Source of the DNA: Euryarchaeota archaeon UBA171
GTDB taxonomy: Archaea > Thermoplasmatota > Poseidoniia > Poseidoniales > Thalassarchaeaceae
Length of the DNA: 48,469 bases
Assembly (NCBI GenBank): GCA_002497295.1
Contig: DANO01000001.1
Location: 1-48,469 of the forward strand
Direction: 5' to 3'
The notes beneath the pieces were generated by a model, which did not search any database, was not told where the DNA came from, and worked only from the letters and a program-made list of their open reading frames with translations. Both the position numbers and the translations under genes were made by a program. Shown here in pieces: positions 1 through 10,200 of this stretch. The stretch's first letter is position 1. Each line of letters begins with the position of its first letter.

Positions 1-27
1 GCCCTGGCCCTGTCCTTGGCCCTGACC
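1..27 (-). repeat. Short tandem repeat coding for Gly-Gln
   Basis: About four and a half units of a 6-base repeat (plus strand gccctg with variants gtccttg and gaccctg) encode alternating Gly and Gln in the surface protein. The tract continues out of the window, so its full copy number is unknown. Such in-frame repeats can change length by replication slippage. Confidence 0.6.
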
Positions 28-531
28 GTCTTCTTCTGAGCCGCCACCGCCTTGGGTGCCGCCGTCACCTGAGCCATCGCCCTGGAAATCAGGATCGTAA
101 GCATCGGGAATTCCGTCGCCGTCTGAATCGCTCATCTCGCCGTTTGCTGGATCATTTGGATAAGGGTCGCTGCCATCATCTTGGCCGTCGCCGTCAGTAT
201 CTGCCGCATTGGGATTGGTTCCCGTGGCGTATTCTTGTGAATTTGTAAGTCCGTCTCCGTCAGGATCGGCATTTGCATCTGTAGCTGAATTTGGATTTAG
301 CCCATAGCCAACTTCCCATCCATCAGGCAAACCATCGCCATCAGAATCAGGATTGTTCATGTCCGTTCCAGCGGACTGCTCTTGAGCATTGGTTAATCCG
401 TCGCCATCCCAGTCTGCACCACCATCATTCGGATCGAGGGGATCCGAACCATCAGCGGTAACGCCTGCGGCGCCAGCCATTGTCACTAGCAGTAAAGCTG
501 TCAATATACTTGCATTTTTTGTTATATTCAT
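1..531 (-). CDS. Secreted thrombospondin type 3 repeat protein, C-terminus cut by window edge
   Basis: The reading frame is open from the ATG at 529-531 to base 1, giving 177 codons with no stop in the window. The first ~26 residues look like a signal peptide (MNITKNAS, then a Leu/Ala/Val/Thr stretch ending near GVTADG). After it come several calcium-binding loops of the thrombospondin type 3 / dockerin-like kind (DWDGDGLTNAQE, DSDGDGLPDGWE, DPDGDGLTNSQE, DTDGDGQDDGSD, DSDGDGIPDAYD), spaced by NP-rich turns. The visible part ends in a Gly-rich stretch that becomes a Gly-Gln repeat. Such repeats stiffen extracellular proteins by binding Ca2+, so a secreted or surface role is inferred; any catalytic domain would lie outside the window. 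It is transcribed leftward from the palindrome-rich gap at 532-844. Confidence 0.8.
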   Translation of the reverse strand, partial: MNITKNASILTALLLVTMAGAAGVTADGSDPLDPNDGGADWDGDGLTNAQEQSAGTDMNNPDSDGDGLPDGWEVGYGLNPNSATDANADPDGDGLTNSQEYATGTNPNAADTDGDGQDDGSDPYPNDPANGEMSDSDGDGIPDAYDPDFQGDGSGDGGTQGGGGSEEDGQGQGQGQG

Positions 532-844
532 TGTATCATCACGTTCCTTTTTGTTACGTTTTCTTGGTTAATCTAGGGAACCCGCCGTTCCCTCTTTCCA
601 GCATCAGCCCGACTGAGTCGGAACAGAAATCTGGGAGGGGGTTATTTGCACTAAGGATGGAGAAGATTAACACAATCATATGATACCAATATTGCTCGGT
701 ATACATCGTTTTCTATTTGTTTTTTATCTTCTCCTCCTATTGTGGTTTAACCCATTGTGGCTGGCAGTCTCAGGAAACCCTCCGTCTCCTCTACCTCTTG
801 GAGGGGGTTAGAAACTATATCAATGCCGCGGAAAATTGAGTATT
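532..844. other. Gene-free gap with palindromes
   Basis: This 313-nt gap lies between the 3' end of the zinc-ribbon gene and the start of the TSP3-repeat gene. No convincing gene is seen. It holds AGGGAAC-CCGCC-GTTCCCT (575-593), CCGACT-G-AGTCGG (609-621) and the 10-bp palindrome ATCATATGAT (676-685). Near 776-810 an AACCCTCC...GGAGGGGGTT inverted repeat lies just past the stop of the leftward gene. The last could help 3'-end formation; the first two would fall in or near the promoter/leader of the surface protein gene. No clear TATA box was found. Confidence 0.4.
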
Positions 845-1261
845 CTAAGGAGGCAGCCTAGAAAGTTCAGAGTTGAACTTGGTGCGCGTCGTGAAATGGC
901 GCACCGGCGTAGTTAATGTCAGAACGATCAAAACGATGAGGAAAAGTGTCGACCACGGAGGAATGCTCCTCCCCATAGAGAGGAAAAGAGTCCATCCGAG
1001 GATCATCAACACCCAAGGACGGTATCTGCGTGAAAATAACGATAGTCGTGCTCTTGCTACCTCGTCAGAATAGAGTATGGGAGTCTCGCCCGGAGCCATC
1101 ATGTCATGTTCAACGGCACAACGGGCGCAAACTAGGTACCTTGGCCCGTTACCCTTGACAAACTGATTGACGGGGTAGTTTTGGGTACACATGCGGCAGG
1201 TTGGCATAATGCTCAGCCCGACCATCAGGAGGATCGTCTTCAACACTGCGGTCGGATGCAT
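845..1261 (-). CDS. Small zinc-ribbon membrane protein, function unknown
   Basis: This 138-residue protein has a zinc-ribbon-like pair of cysteine motifs, Cys22-x2-Cys25 and Cys46-x2-Cys49, followed by two hydrophobic segments at about residues 84-96 and 98-116 that could form a membrane hairpin. The basic C-terminus would then be cytoplasmic. It is the last gene of the pab unit. The ATG at 1261 overlaps the end of pabBA by 22 nt; Met19 at 1207 (MPTCRMC) would avoid the overlap and start right before the first cysteine pair. Neither start has a clear SD. I do not recognise a characterised family. A small metal-binding membrane protein is all the sequence supports. Confidence 0.55.
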   Translation of the reverse strand: MHPTAVLKTILLMVGLSIMPTCRMCTQNYPVNQFVKGNGPRYLVCARCAVEHDMMAPGETPILYSDEVARARLSLFSRRYRPWVLMILGWTLFLSMGRSIPPWSTLFLIVLIVLTLTTPVRHFTTRTKFNSELSRLPP

Positions 1262-3471
1262 GTTTCAAGAAACTTGTAGAAGATCCTTGAACCGCCCCCA
1301 CTTCCTGCCGATTCAGGATGAAATTGTACCCCGTGGATGGGAAGGCTGGGGTGCTCTACTCCCATGACGAGCCTCGTGCCTGACTCCCATGCATTGGGTA
1401 TCATCGTCCTTCCCTCGGACACTACGGCCAAACTATTGTATCTCATCATGAAACATGTTTTGTCTGAATCTTCGAAAAGGCCTGTTCCTCTATGTTCTAT
1501 TCTAGACGGTGATCCGTGTACGGGCCCTTCGGGCGAGGGTTCCAATCTTGAGCCATCGACCAGACAGAGGGCCTGATGTCCCAAGCATATTCCCAATACA
1601 GGAATGCGTCTATTCCCTATGCTTAGCATATCAGATAGTGCATTTGATGCTATGAGCATTGTTCGCTCTGATGCTTCAGGTCTTGAAGGACCTGGGCCTA
1701 TCACAATACCATCAGGGGTGTATTCAGAAAGTATTCTTTTCAGCCATGTGTGCGGGTCTTCGATGGATGATGCAGGCCTTCCTTCGACGACCTCAACTTG
1801 GCTGCCAAGAGCCACCATTGCATCTCGAATGTTGAATGTGAATGAATCCAGATTGTCTACCAGGATAATTTTAGGTATCTTCTGAAAGAGTGTGAAATTG
1901 GCGTTTTTGTCGTTACTTGGCGGCATTGGGAGAGTCAGCACTCCCATCTCTGCAGTAGGAGGGCTCAGGTTATCTTTGAAGGCAGCTGCACCCCATGTGG
2001 CTCGAGTTATGGCATCAGCCTTCCATTCAGCTTCTTCGACTTCTACAGACGGTATGGAATCGTGAACTATGCCTCCGCCCGCCATTACGGACCCGATGTT
2101 CTTGCCATCTTTGATTCTAACATCCAGAGTTCTGATGAGGATGTTGAGATCGGCGATCCCTGTTGTGGAATTTATATGTCCCATGGAACCTGTCCAAGCT
2201 CCTCTAGAGGTGCCTTCCAGATGGTCAATTATTGACATGCTCATTGTTTTTGGACAACCGGTGATTGAGCCCCCGGGAAACAGAGAGGAAATTGCACTCG
2301 AAAGTTCAGATCCCTGTGCAACTAGCCCCTCTACAGTTGAGACGAGATGATGGACATTGGGATGAGACTCTATACGAAAATCGCTCCAGACGACGGATCC
2401 AGGCTCACATACGCTTGAAAGATCGTGTCGTTCTAAGTCCACGAGCATCATGTGTTCTGCAAGATCTTTCTTCGATCTGATTAGTGAGTCGATCTTTGCG
2501 GCATCTTCAACAGGATCTTTGCCTCTTGGCGTTGTTCCTTTGATTGGGGATGTTCTGATTATTCCATCTTTTATTCTGAGAAGTTGTTCGGGACTTGCTG
2601 AAACAACTGACCATTTGAGACTCGGTGACCTCATCCATGAACTGTATGGGGCGGGATTGGCTCTGCTAAGTTTGGAGAACACCGACCATGAATCGTTTTC
2701 TAAAGGCGCTTTCCATCTTCTACCATAATTTACCTGGTATACATGTCCATGCTTGATCGCTTGAATGATTTCTCGTGTCTTGAATTCATGCTCCGGTCTA
2801 GATTCAATGGAAACTGGTGATGATGGCTCAGTTAATTCGGCGGAGGAGTGATCGATATGCGCCCATTTTTCAATATCAGTTGATGAGATGTTTTTAACCC
2901 CTACAAGAGATATGGAATGGGTATCACGGTGGTGGATTATCCAACCGTTTGTCTTCCACATTACGCCGAGTATTTCGCCCGCGGAAGGAGGGTTGGAAAG
3001 TCTGGGCCCCGTGGTCCACTGGCCGAGGTCGTAGCCGAGTATTCCCGCGAATCCCCCTGGAGAAAGGCCTGTACGTGGCTCGCTTGATGCCAGAGTTTCC
3101 ATTTTTCTCATTGAACGGAGAGCCTGTTCAAGACTTTGATGGGATTCAATGCTCTTGATTGACCATTGATCAGATATACGCTGCTGTACCTCTAATGTTA
3201 GTGGGGGATTTTTGGATAGGTCAATATTGCCATTAAGAGGGTCTTGATGAATTGCTTGTGGTTCATCTTTAGGCTGTTTGAAAATGACCCTCAAATCTCC
3301 AAGCATGGGTATCATACTAGTTTTTGACCGGTCGTTAATCGGTCCTCCAGAAATCAGCATAAGTTCGTCTTGTTGCGGGTTTCTCAATCGCAACTGACAG
3401 AGGATATTGAATAGGGTTTGATCATCATTATATCCTTCTAACACACGGATATCAGAGATGGTTTCAATCAT
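1240..3471 (-). CDS. pabBA: Aminodeoxychorismate synthase, PabB-PabA fusion
   Basis: This 743-residue fusion converts chorismate and glutamine to 4-amino-4-deoxychorismate, the first step of p-aminobenzoate (folate) synthesis. Residues ~220-490 are the chorismate-binding domain, with SASPEQLLR (291-299), PIKGTTPRG (309-317), LVDLERHDLSS and LFPGGSITGCPK (397-408). Lys311 in PIKGT is the mark of PabB, which uses this lysine covalently; anthranilate synthase TrpE has Ala there. Residues ~535-740 are a class I glutamine amidotransferase with nucleophile Cys629 (GICLGHQ) and His718/Glu720 (QFHPES). Many organisms keep the two parts on separate genes, or fuse them as PabA-PabB, so this order is worth noting. 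The start is secure: a GGGGGAG SD precedes an ATG that overlaps the pabC-like stop by 8 nt, suggesting translational coupling. Confidence 0.9.
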   Translation of the reverse strand: MIETISDIRVLEGYNDDQTLFNILCQLRLRNPQQDELMLISGGPINDRSKTSMIPMLGDLRVIFKQPKDEPQAIHQDPLNGNIDLSKNPPLTLEVQQRISDQWSIKSIESHQSLEQALRSMRKMETLASSEPRTGLSPGGFAGILGYDLGQWTTGPRLSNPPSAGEILGVMWKTNGWIIHHRDTHSISLVGVKNISSTDIEKWAHIDHSSAELTEPSSPVSIESRPEHEFKTREIIQAIKHGHVYQVNYGRRWKAPLENDSWSVFSKLSRANPAPYSSWMRSPSLKWSVVSASPEQLLRIKDGIIRTSPIKGTTPRGKDPVEDAAKIDSLIRSKKDLAEHMMLVDLERHDLSSVCEPGSVVWSDFRIESHPNVHHLVSTVEGLVAQGSELSSAISSLFPGGSITGCPKTMSMSIIDHLEGTSRGAWTGSMGHINSTTGIADLNILIRTLDVRIKDGKNIGSVMAGGGIVHDSIPSVEVEEAEWKADAITRATWGAAAFKDNLSPPTAEMGVLTLPMPPSNDKNANFTLFQKIPKIILVDNLDSFTFNIRDAMVALGSQVEVVEGRPASSIEDPHTWLKRILSEYTPDGIVIGPGPSRPEASERTMLIASNALSDMLSIGNRRIPVLGICLGHQALCLVDGSRLEPSPEGPVHGSPSRIEHRGTGLFEDSDKTCFMMRYNSLAVVSEGRTMIPNAWESGTRLVMGVEHPSLPIHGVQFHPESAGSGGGSRIFYKFLETCIRPQC

Positions 3472-4246
3472 GATTCTCCCCCCTGTCCAGATTATGCTGT
3501 TGATGCAGAATATTCGCCAAGTCTACATCTGAATTTGCACCGATTTCCTTGCCATTGATGGATAATATCCGCCTGATTCCCATACCACTCCCTACTGCTG
3601 CTGCACTCAAACAAGAGTAAGCATCAGAAAGAGTGATTCGCATCTGTAGGGGGGTTACGCGGCTATTCCTATCTTGATTCAGAATCTGATGAAGAGTTAC
3701 TGATTTAACCGCTCCAAGATCTAATGCTGGTATTGCTATGTCTCCATTCTCAAGAATGAAAATAGGCGTGAATGTGTCTCCATCGACTACGAGGTCTTGG
3801 TTGATGAGTAACGCCGCATCCGCTCCATCGTAATTGGCCATTCTTCTAGCTTCAAGATAGGCTGCCCAGTCTCCTTGCTTGATTCTAGGAGAGTTCGGGC
3901 CCGGGGGGAGGGGTTGGGTGGAGAGGCTGATTTCTTTCGGCATTCTCGTCAGGGGTCTCTGAGATGCTGTGATCCGTTCGTTTCTATCGATATCCACTCT
4001 AACAAGGTGAGGTAGTTCTTGTTGATCTGATGCATGAGATACGATATCGAGTATCTCATTCTCTTCAATCTCTAAATTGCTTCCAAAAAGAGAAGCGTGG
4101 GCCTCTATCAATCTCTTCAAATGTCCTTCGATATGTATGGGCCCATCTAATCCGACCCTGATGGTGGTGAATACTGATCCTGGGTCGCCCACGTTATGCT
4201 TCAGCAGGAGTTTGATTTCAAAGTGGCCCTTATCAGAACAAGTCAT
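3464..4246 (-). CDS. pabC: Class IV aminotransferase, probable aminodeoxychorismate lyase (PabC-like)
   Basis: This 260-residue protein has the class IV PLP fold layout: an N-terminal GDPGSVFTTIR segment (usually G-x-F-E-T-x-R), then a lysine segment PRIKQGDWAAYLEARRMA with probable Schiff-base Lys123, then GADAALLINQDLVVDGDTFTP and a C-terminal small domain. PabC would release pyruvate from aminodeoxychorismate to give p-aminobenzoate, fitting its place directly before pabBA. The usual Glu of the E-x-x-x-x-N-x-F motif is Asp155 here and the Asn is replaced, so the PLP environment is atypical. A branched-chain or D-amino acid aminotransferase is possible on fold alone; the operon argues for PabC. 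It overlaps the 3' end of the giant surface protein gene by 14 nt. Confidence 0.75.
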   Translation of the reverse strand: MTCSDKGHFEIKLLLKHNVGDPGSVFTTIRVGLDGPIHIEGHLKRLIEAHASLFGSNLEIEENEILDIVSHASDQQELPHLVRVDIDRNERITASQRPLTRMPKEISLSTQPLPPGPNSPRIKQGDWAAYLEARRMANYDGADAALLINQDLVVDGDTFTPIFILENGDIAIPALDLGAVKSVTLHQILNQDRNSRVTPLQMRITLSDAYSCLSAAAVGSGMGIRRILSINGKEIGANSDVDLANILHQQHNLDRGENHD

Positions 4247-7200
4247 CGATATCGCGCGCTAGATCTTCGAGATCATCGATAACGTCAGTCTCAGTTGGAT
4301 CTTGTTGTGGCTCCAATGATTCAGACAAGGGAGAGGTATCCTGGCCTGTGGATTGTTCTATCGTTTGTATTTCTTGTTCGATTTCTTCGTCGAAGAGGCT
4401 GTCAATTTCAACTTCTCGTGTAGATATTTCCCAAATCTCAGATCCGGAGGACCTTCTAGATCTTAGGGCGAAAGCGGCTCCTATCGCAGCCATGCTAATT
4501 GCCACGGTTGCAAGCAGGATGTTCAACTCACCATCAACCAGTCTATCGACGAACGTACTGCCTCCGGCTTCATCCTCGTCTTTAATCCCCGTTTGATCTA
4601 CCCATGGCGGGACCATTACTGGACTGGCCCGATATGTGAACTTCTCGCCATCAAATGCTACGACCTCAACATAGTGAGTTAGGCTTCGATTTAGAGATTC
4701 GGAGTCGATATTTTCGAAACTGAGTTCAGTGGATGCTCGATCAAGTGCCACAACTGCTGCATCGCGAACATCGGAGAATGCGGAGGTCGATACGTACACA
4801 TGATATCCCACGATATCGTCATCGGCACTTTCCGACCAACTAAGCATTATTCTCGACCCCGAAGGGTTCCAGGCTGCAGTGAGGCCTGCGACGTCTGGGC
4901 AGGCCGGACAAGGGTCTAGGCCTAGTTCATCTCGCAGAACTAGGTCACTCGATTCCAATCCAGTTTCCCATGCATTCCCACTTGAGTCCCTCGCAACAAC
5001 CGCGACGAAATATCTTCGATCGGGGACCATCACTGAATACCCATCCGGATTGGATGAAAATTCGACCAAGACCGGGGCGGACGAGTCCCTGGATAGAGTC
5101 GCTGACGGTTCCAGTGTCGCAATGTTGTCTAGCAAGAAGGGCGAGTCTGTGACCGCGTATATCTCGTATGACATGATGTCTGGTGAGGTACTTGGCTCGA
5201 ATACCACGAACATGCCGTCTCCGTGATCGGGGTCGCGATCGATGAGTGTCGGTGCGGGAATCCTGAGAGGCGGCTCTGAATCCGCCATGTTTGAGACGGG
5301 GAGCACTATTGCGGTCTCTAATTGATCAACAAATACATTTCCTGAAAGATCATGCACAGTCACCGCAACATAGAGTGGTATCTCAGGGATGATTTCTGAG
5401 CTTGTCGAGTCTGTCAATGTGCTACCATAGAGTGCTTCATCGATCTTAATCTCGATTCTTGAGGACCCGCCTATCTGACGTTGCTCAATAACCGATAGAC
5501 CGCATGATGATGGGTCATCAGAGCAAAAGAACCAGAGAGATGTGACATCATCCAGCGGATGTTCGCTGACCCATATGGTGTAGAAAGCGAAGTCAGGTAC
5601 ACCGCTTCTGGTCCAGACTACATCTATTGCTGTGCCGTCGTCTGAAGGATGGTCAAATGCATCAACATCGGTCAATCTTGGAGGTTCTGGCCCTTCTGTC
5701 CCCAGATTATCATATGGGGTGGCGTCGTCTGGTAAGATGTTGTTCAGATCTCCGTTACCCCAGTCATCGAAAGCAATAACTGCAACCCAATAACGTATAC
5801 TGTTCTGAAGTGGGGTTCCGTCTGGTCCTCCAATTATGGCTGATGTATTTCCACATCCCGGGACAATGGCTGCCATGGGCCATCCTTCCGCACTTGTCGG
5901 AGGCGAAAAACCGGAAGCTGGCAATACATGAATCGAATAGAATACACAGTCTTCTTCGTCGTTCTCATCCCATGATACTTGCAAATATCCTCCATCATCG
6001 AATGGCAGATCCGAGGCTTCAACGCCACTGACACGCGCAGGAGGGATAGAGTCATCAAGTCCCCCAGCCGCTACAATCGGTCCGAAAAGTGTCGGATTGT
6101 CTTGTTCGTATTGACCTGATTGATCAACACATGATGCAGCCAGCCAAATTGGGGTTGAGGGCGATACGTCTATGATCGTCTGGTTACCCAAAGCCATTGA
6201 CACATCAACTGATGTTGGAATCGCATTCACATCTTCAATCTCAACTGTGGAATGCCATATTCTGGTGGAGTGGCTGTCAAGATCGGTGCACAACTGCCAC
6301 TCAACAAGCAGGCTCCCCCCTGAGAAGCCGAATGGGCTGGCGTACAGTGAAGACGGGGGATCTGGAATGTTATCTACCGCTAATGCCGAACCGTTGTAGA
6401 CCGATATTGGTCCCATGGAACCGTCTGGATACCTAATCGATATGGCAGCCCCATATTCGTGGCCAGGCTGTATCGGCTGGACGGTGTCGTCCAGATAGGC
6501 GGTTTCGAAAGTGGCTCCGAGGGTTTGCAGATCTGACATCGAAAGTATGGGCGTGGATGCGGTTTGAGGTATTCCATTGGCCTCAAGGGTATCAGAATCC
6601 CATCCATTCGAAGCCATATCCCAGAGGAATATATCGTATGACACAAAACTGGGGTCTTCGGAAATCGCCCAATTCATGGTCAACCCGTCGCCTGCGTCGT
6701 TAGGACGATCGGTGAGAAGTGTGATTGATGTCGGTATCTCCTGTCTTATCCAATCATATGTTATCCGGATCTCGATCTTGCCTGAATCGGGAGGAGAGAG
6801 CGCGAATTCCCAATTCGCATCTGAAGGAGTGCCAGCGTTATCAACTGCGAGTTGGAGAAGTTGTTGGAGTCCTGTCTGAGTAGATAGATTCCATGATCCG
6901 GTGTAATTGAGTTCTTTAGTTGTCGACCAAATCGGCTGGGAAGAAGAAAGGCTTGTGAAAATAGCGGGATGCCAAGAGAATGGAATTGCGCCATAATACT
7001 GAGTCTGTCCTGTTGAGTTGGAATGGTCAGGAACGATGAGTCCTGATTGAATCTCGATATCATTCCCCGGACGCGTCTGGTCTGTGATGTCAGTAGTCCC
7101 GCCCAAAATAGTCAAATCCAGATTCTCTGCTCGGGCGTATTCATCGACGTATACCTGCTCAAGTGTCCAATAAGGCCGATAAGCCAGGACGCCTTCATCG

Positions 7201-10200
7201 GTAGCAAGAGCCAGTGTTGTGCCGTAAAGTGCTATGTCGTTCACGTATGAGTCCATGGCGGAATCATATGCTCTTACGTCGTGATTGACGACTCCGATTA
7301 TATTGAAGCCGTTTCCTGCTGCGACTATTCTTGAGCCATCTGAAAGCATGGAAGTTACGGGCCATGACTGCATAGAACCGGCGGCGGCGCCTATCTCCAT
7401 CGAATATGACGATGCATTGTAATGGTATATTGGACCGGATTCAGTAGCGATATGAATGCCCCAATTGTCTGAAGCTAATGCTGTAACCGTATTACTCGGA
7501 AGCATATCAAGAGGATAGTCCCTCAACAAAGTCTCATTATCTATCGACCACGAAGAAATCCACGGTCTTGAGTTGCCAAACCCTGAATGAGATGCTAGAA
7601 GCACCCGTGGCTGACTTAACTGGACTGTGCTCCCATCGGGGAGTGTGAAGTTCCCACTAGATGCGGGTGCTATGGTGAAATCAGCGACTGCAGTGGACAT
7701 CAGCCCCTCGGCCTGAGTCACTCTCGCGACGACTGAGGCGTTGCCACTGGGGTCTGAGATAAAGGAGATGCCGCCTGGGCCGCTTACGGCGAGTACGTCT
7801 CCGTAGGGAGTAGCAGTGACCCATTCCAATTTCTGTGCGTTAGAAGGTAGGCCATCGTAGGACGTGATGGGATCGAGCCATTGTGAGGTTGACTCATCGT
7901 ATCTTCCAATGCCAACAGAAGTGGCTATGTGCGTCACATTACCTATGCGTTCAAAATCTCCAATATTGTTGGATGGCAATGCTGCCAGCAAGGCAGGCTC
8001 ATCCCATATTCTGGTTGCAATGTCTATCGGTTGGAAGCCTGAGGCTGCATCGAAAATACTGGTGAGTCCCACATAGAGGTTATTTCCGTCGATGTGCATC
8101 CCATCCATAGACCCGTGAACTGAGCCCGGATGCGTTCTTCTCTGGCTTGTGGTCAGGTCAATTTTTATCAGTCCCTGATAGGTAGTGGTTACCCACAACA
8201 TATTGCCATCCAGAAGCATGTCAACGATGATGTCGTCATTGAAATTGAATGCCCTGACCCATGAAACATTGCCAGCCGCATCCAAGTCGCCTTCAAGGAT
8301 TGTCTCACCATAACCCGAATTTCCTTGCCATTGAGCTGATGGGCCTATCGCAGCCCATACTTTCGTACCATTGGAGACGAATTCGACTACATTGCCAGAA
8401 GGAAGGAGATACAGCTCGTCGTACCCGCCCTGAATCAAGCCGGTTGGATCTAGACGGTCGACTCTGTTGATTCCGGAGTTTTCACCAGAACGCCCTATTG
8501 CGTATGCAGAATCAGATAGGGGGGGTGCTCGGGCAATCGAGCTCCCATCCATCCCTGCACCGAGGACCGTGCCCGTTTGGAATGTACTGCCAGAAGTCTC
8601 GATCCTGGATATGCCTCCTTGATCCACGTGACTTGCTATCAGAAGGTCATCGTCATGCAACAAACCCCCTGGGAAGACCGGTTCAATTGCTATCCCATCT
8701 GACGGGAGTATTGTTGATTCAAATGAACTGGAGGAATACGAGTACCTATCGATTCCTACATTATCGGTATCGAATGCAACATACACCATTGGATAGGCTT
8801 CGTCACAAGCGACCGCTCTTGGATCTGAATCTGAAAGATCGGAATTATCCCATGAGTCGATCCACTCATCCGTTACGCCATTCCCATCATGATCTTCGTA
8901 ATCATATCTCGCGACGAAGCCCGGGGACCACCATGCAATTTGACCGAATGCCACATGTACAATCCCATCACAAAGATTGAGATCAGCCGGATATGCGAAA
9001 GAGCCGAGGCTATTGGCAGAATAAACAGTCCACTGATCTTGTGTACTATTCCAAATTGAGACGTCTGCTGAACCGCCTTGGTATGTTCCAATCCAAAGAT
9101 CGTCTCCAACAGTCAGCATCGAGTAGACCTCATCATCAACATTTGCCGGCATCCCAGATCCGGGAGTCCATGGAGTGAGGAATGTTGAGTTGTTGGTATC
9201 CCACCTCAGTATTCCGTCCATGGAAGCGAAGAGATGCTCGTCGCCCATGGATTCCATGCCCCTTATTGGGCCGGGTATGTCGTCCCACTCGTCGAGCAAT
9301 AGCATGTTGGAAGCATTGTAGCGTCGCAGCACAGACTCGCCATAAGAAACCCAAAATTCACATCCATTGGATGTACTTGGGAAACAATCCCCCAGGAATT
9401 GGGCATTGACCCTCTCGATATTCCCAGTAGTCCCTAAAGGATCTACCCACGAAGAGGAGGTTATGTTCCATCTTGCGATGTCCCCTGAGCCTGCGGATCC
9501 ACCCCAGCCCTGAGTCTCTGTAACACTCAGCCAGAGTTGATCTTGTATCAATTCCATGCCTCGTATCTGACCATCATATCCGAGGCTGTCTGTAGTATCT
9601 ATCTCACTCAGAGACGCGTTACTGCTGAGATTGATTCGTGCTATGTTATCTCTGCTCTGCCACCACTGATTCCCTTGAGTGATTTGCTGATAATACAAAA
9701 TATCCTGATGGACAGCGATTGCGGTTGGCGGTTGATTGGGGAGTGTTGGACCGTTGGAATTTGTTCCTAGATCCCAGTCGATTAGAGTGGTCCCATTGGC
9801 CGCATCGATCAACACCAGACCGAAATACCCCCCTGCCCAGATGGTGCCTGGATCTTGCCCTTCAACAAGCATGGTGATGTATTCATTCTCAATCACGCCA
9901 TATGTACCGTCCCAGGTGCTGAGCCATTCCTCATTTATCAGATCGTATCGTGCAATTCCGGTTTCTTCGACGCCGAGATAGAGGGTCGTGTCGATTTGAA
10001 CGACGTCAGTCTGCTCCGAGTCTGCAGCCGCAGTCCAGACATCGACCACTATGCCATTCAAAGTGTCAATGATCCCTACTCCCTCGGAGGTTCCCGCATA
10101 GAGACGGTTCGCTTCCAGCATGGAGACGCTCTCGACGAAACGGGAGGGGAGGCCGTCGTCCTCGCTCCAACAACCGACTAAATTGAATGCCCAATCCCAC

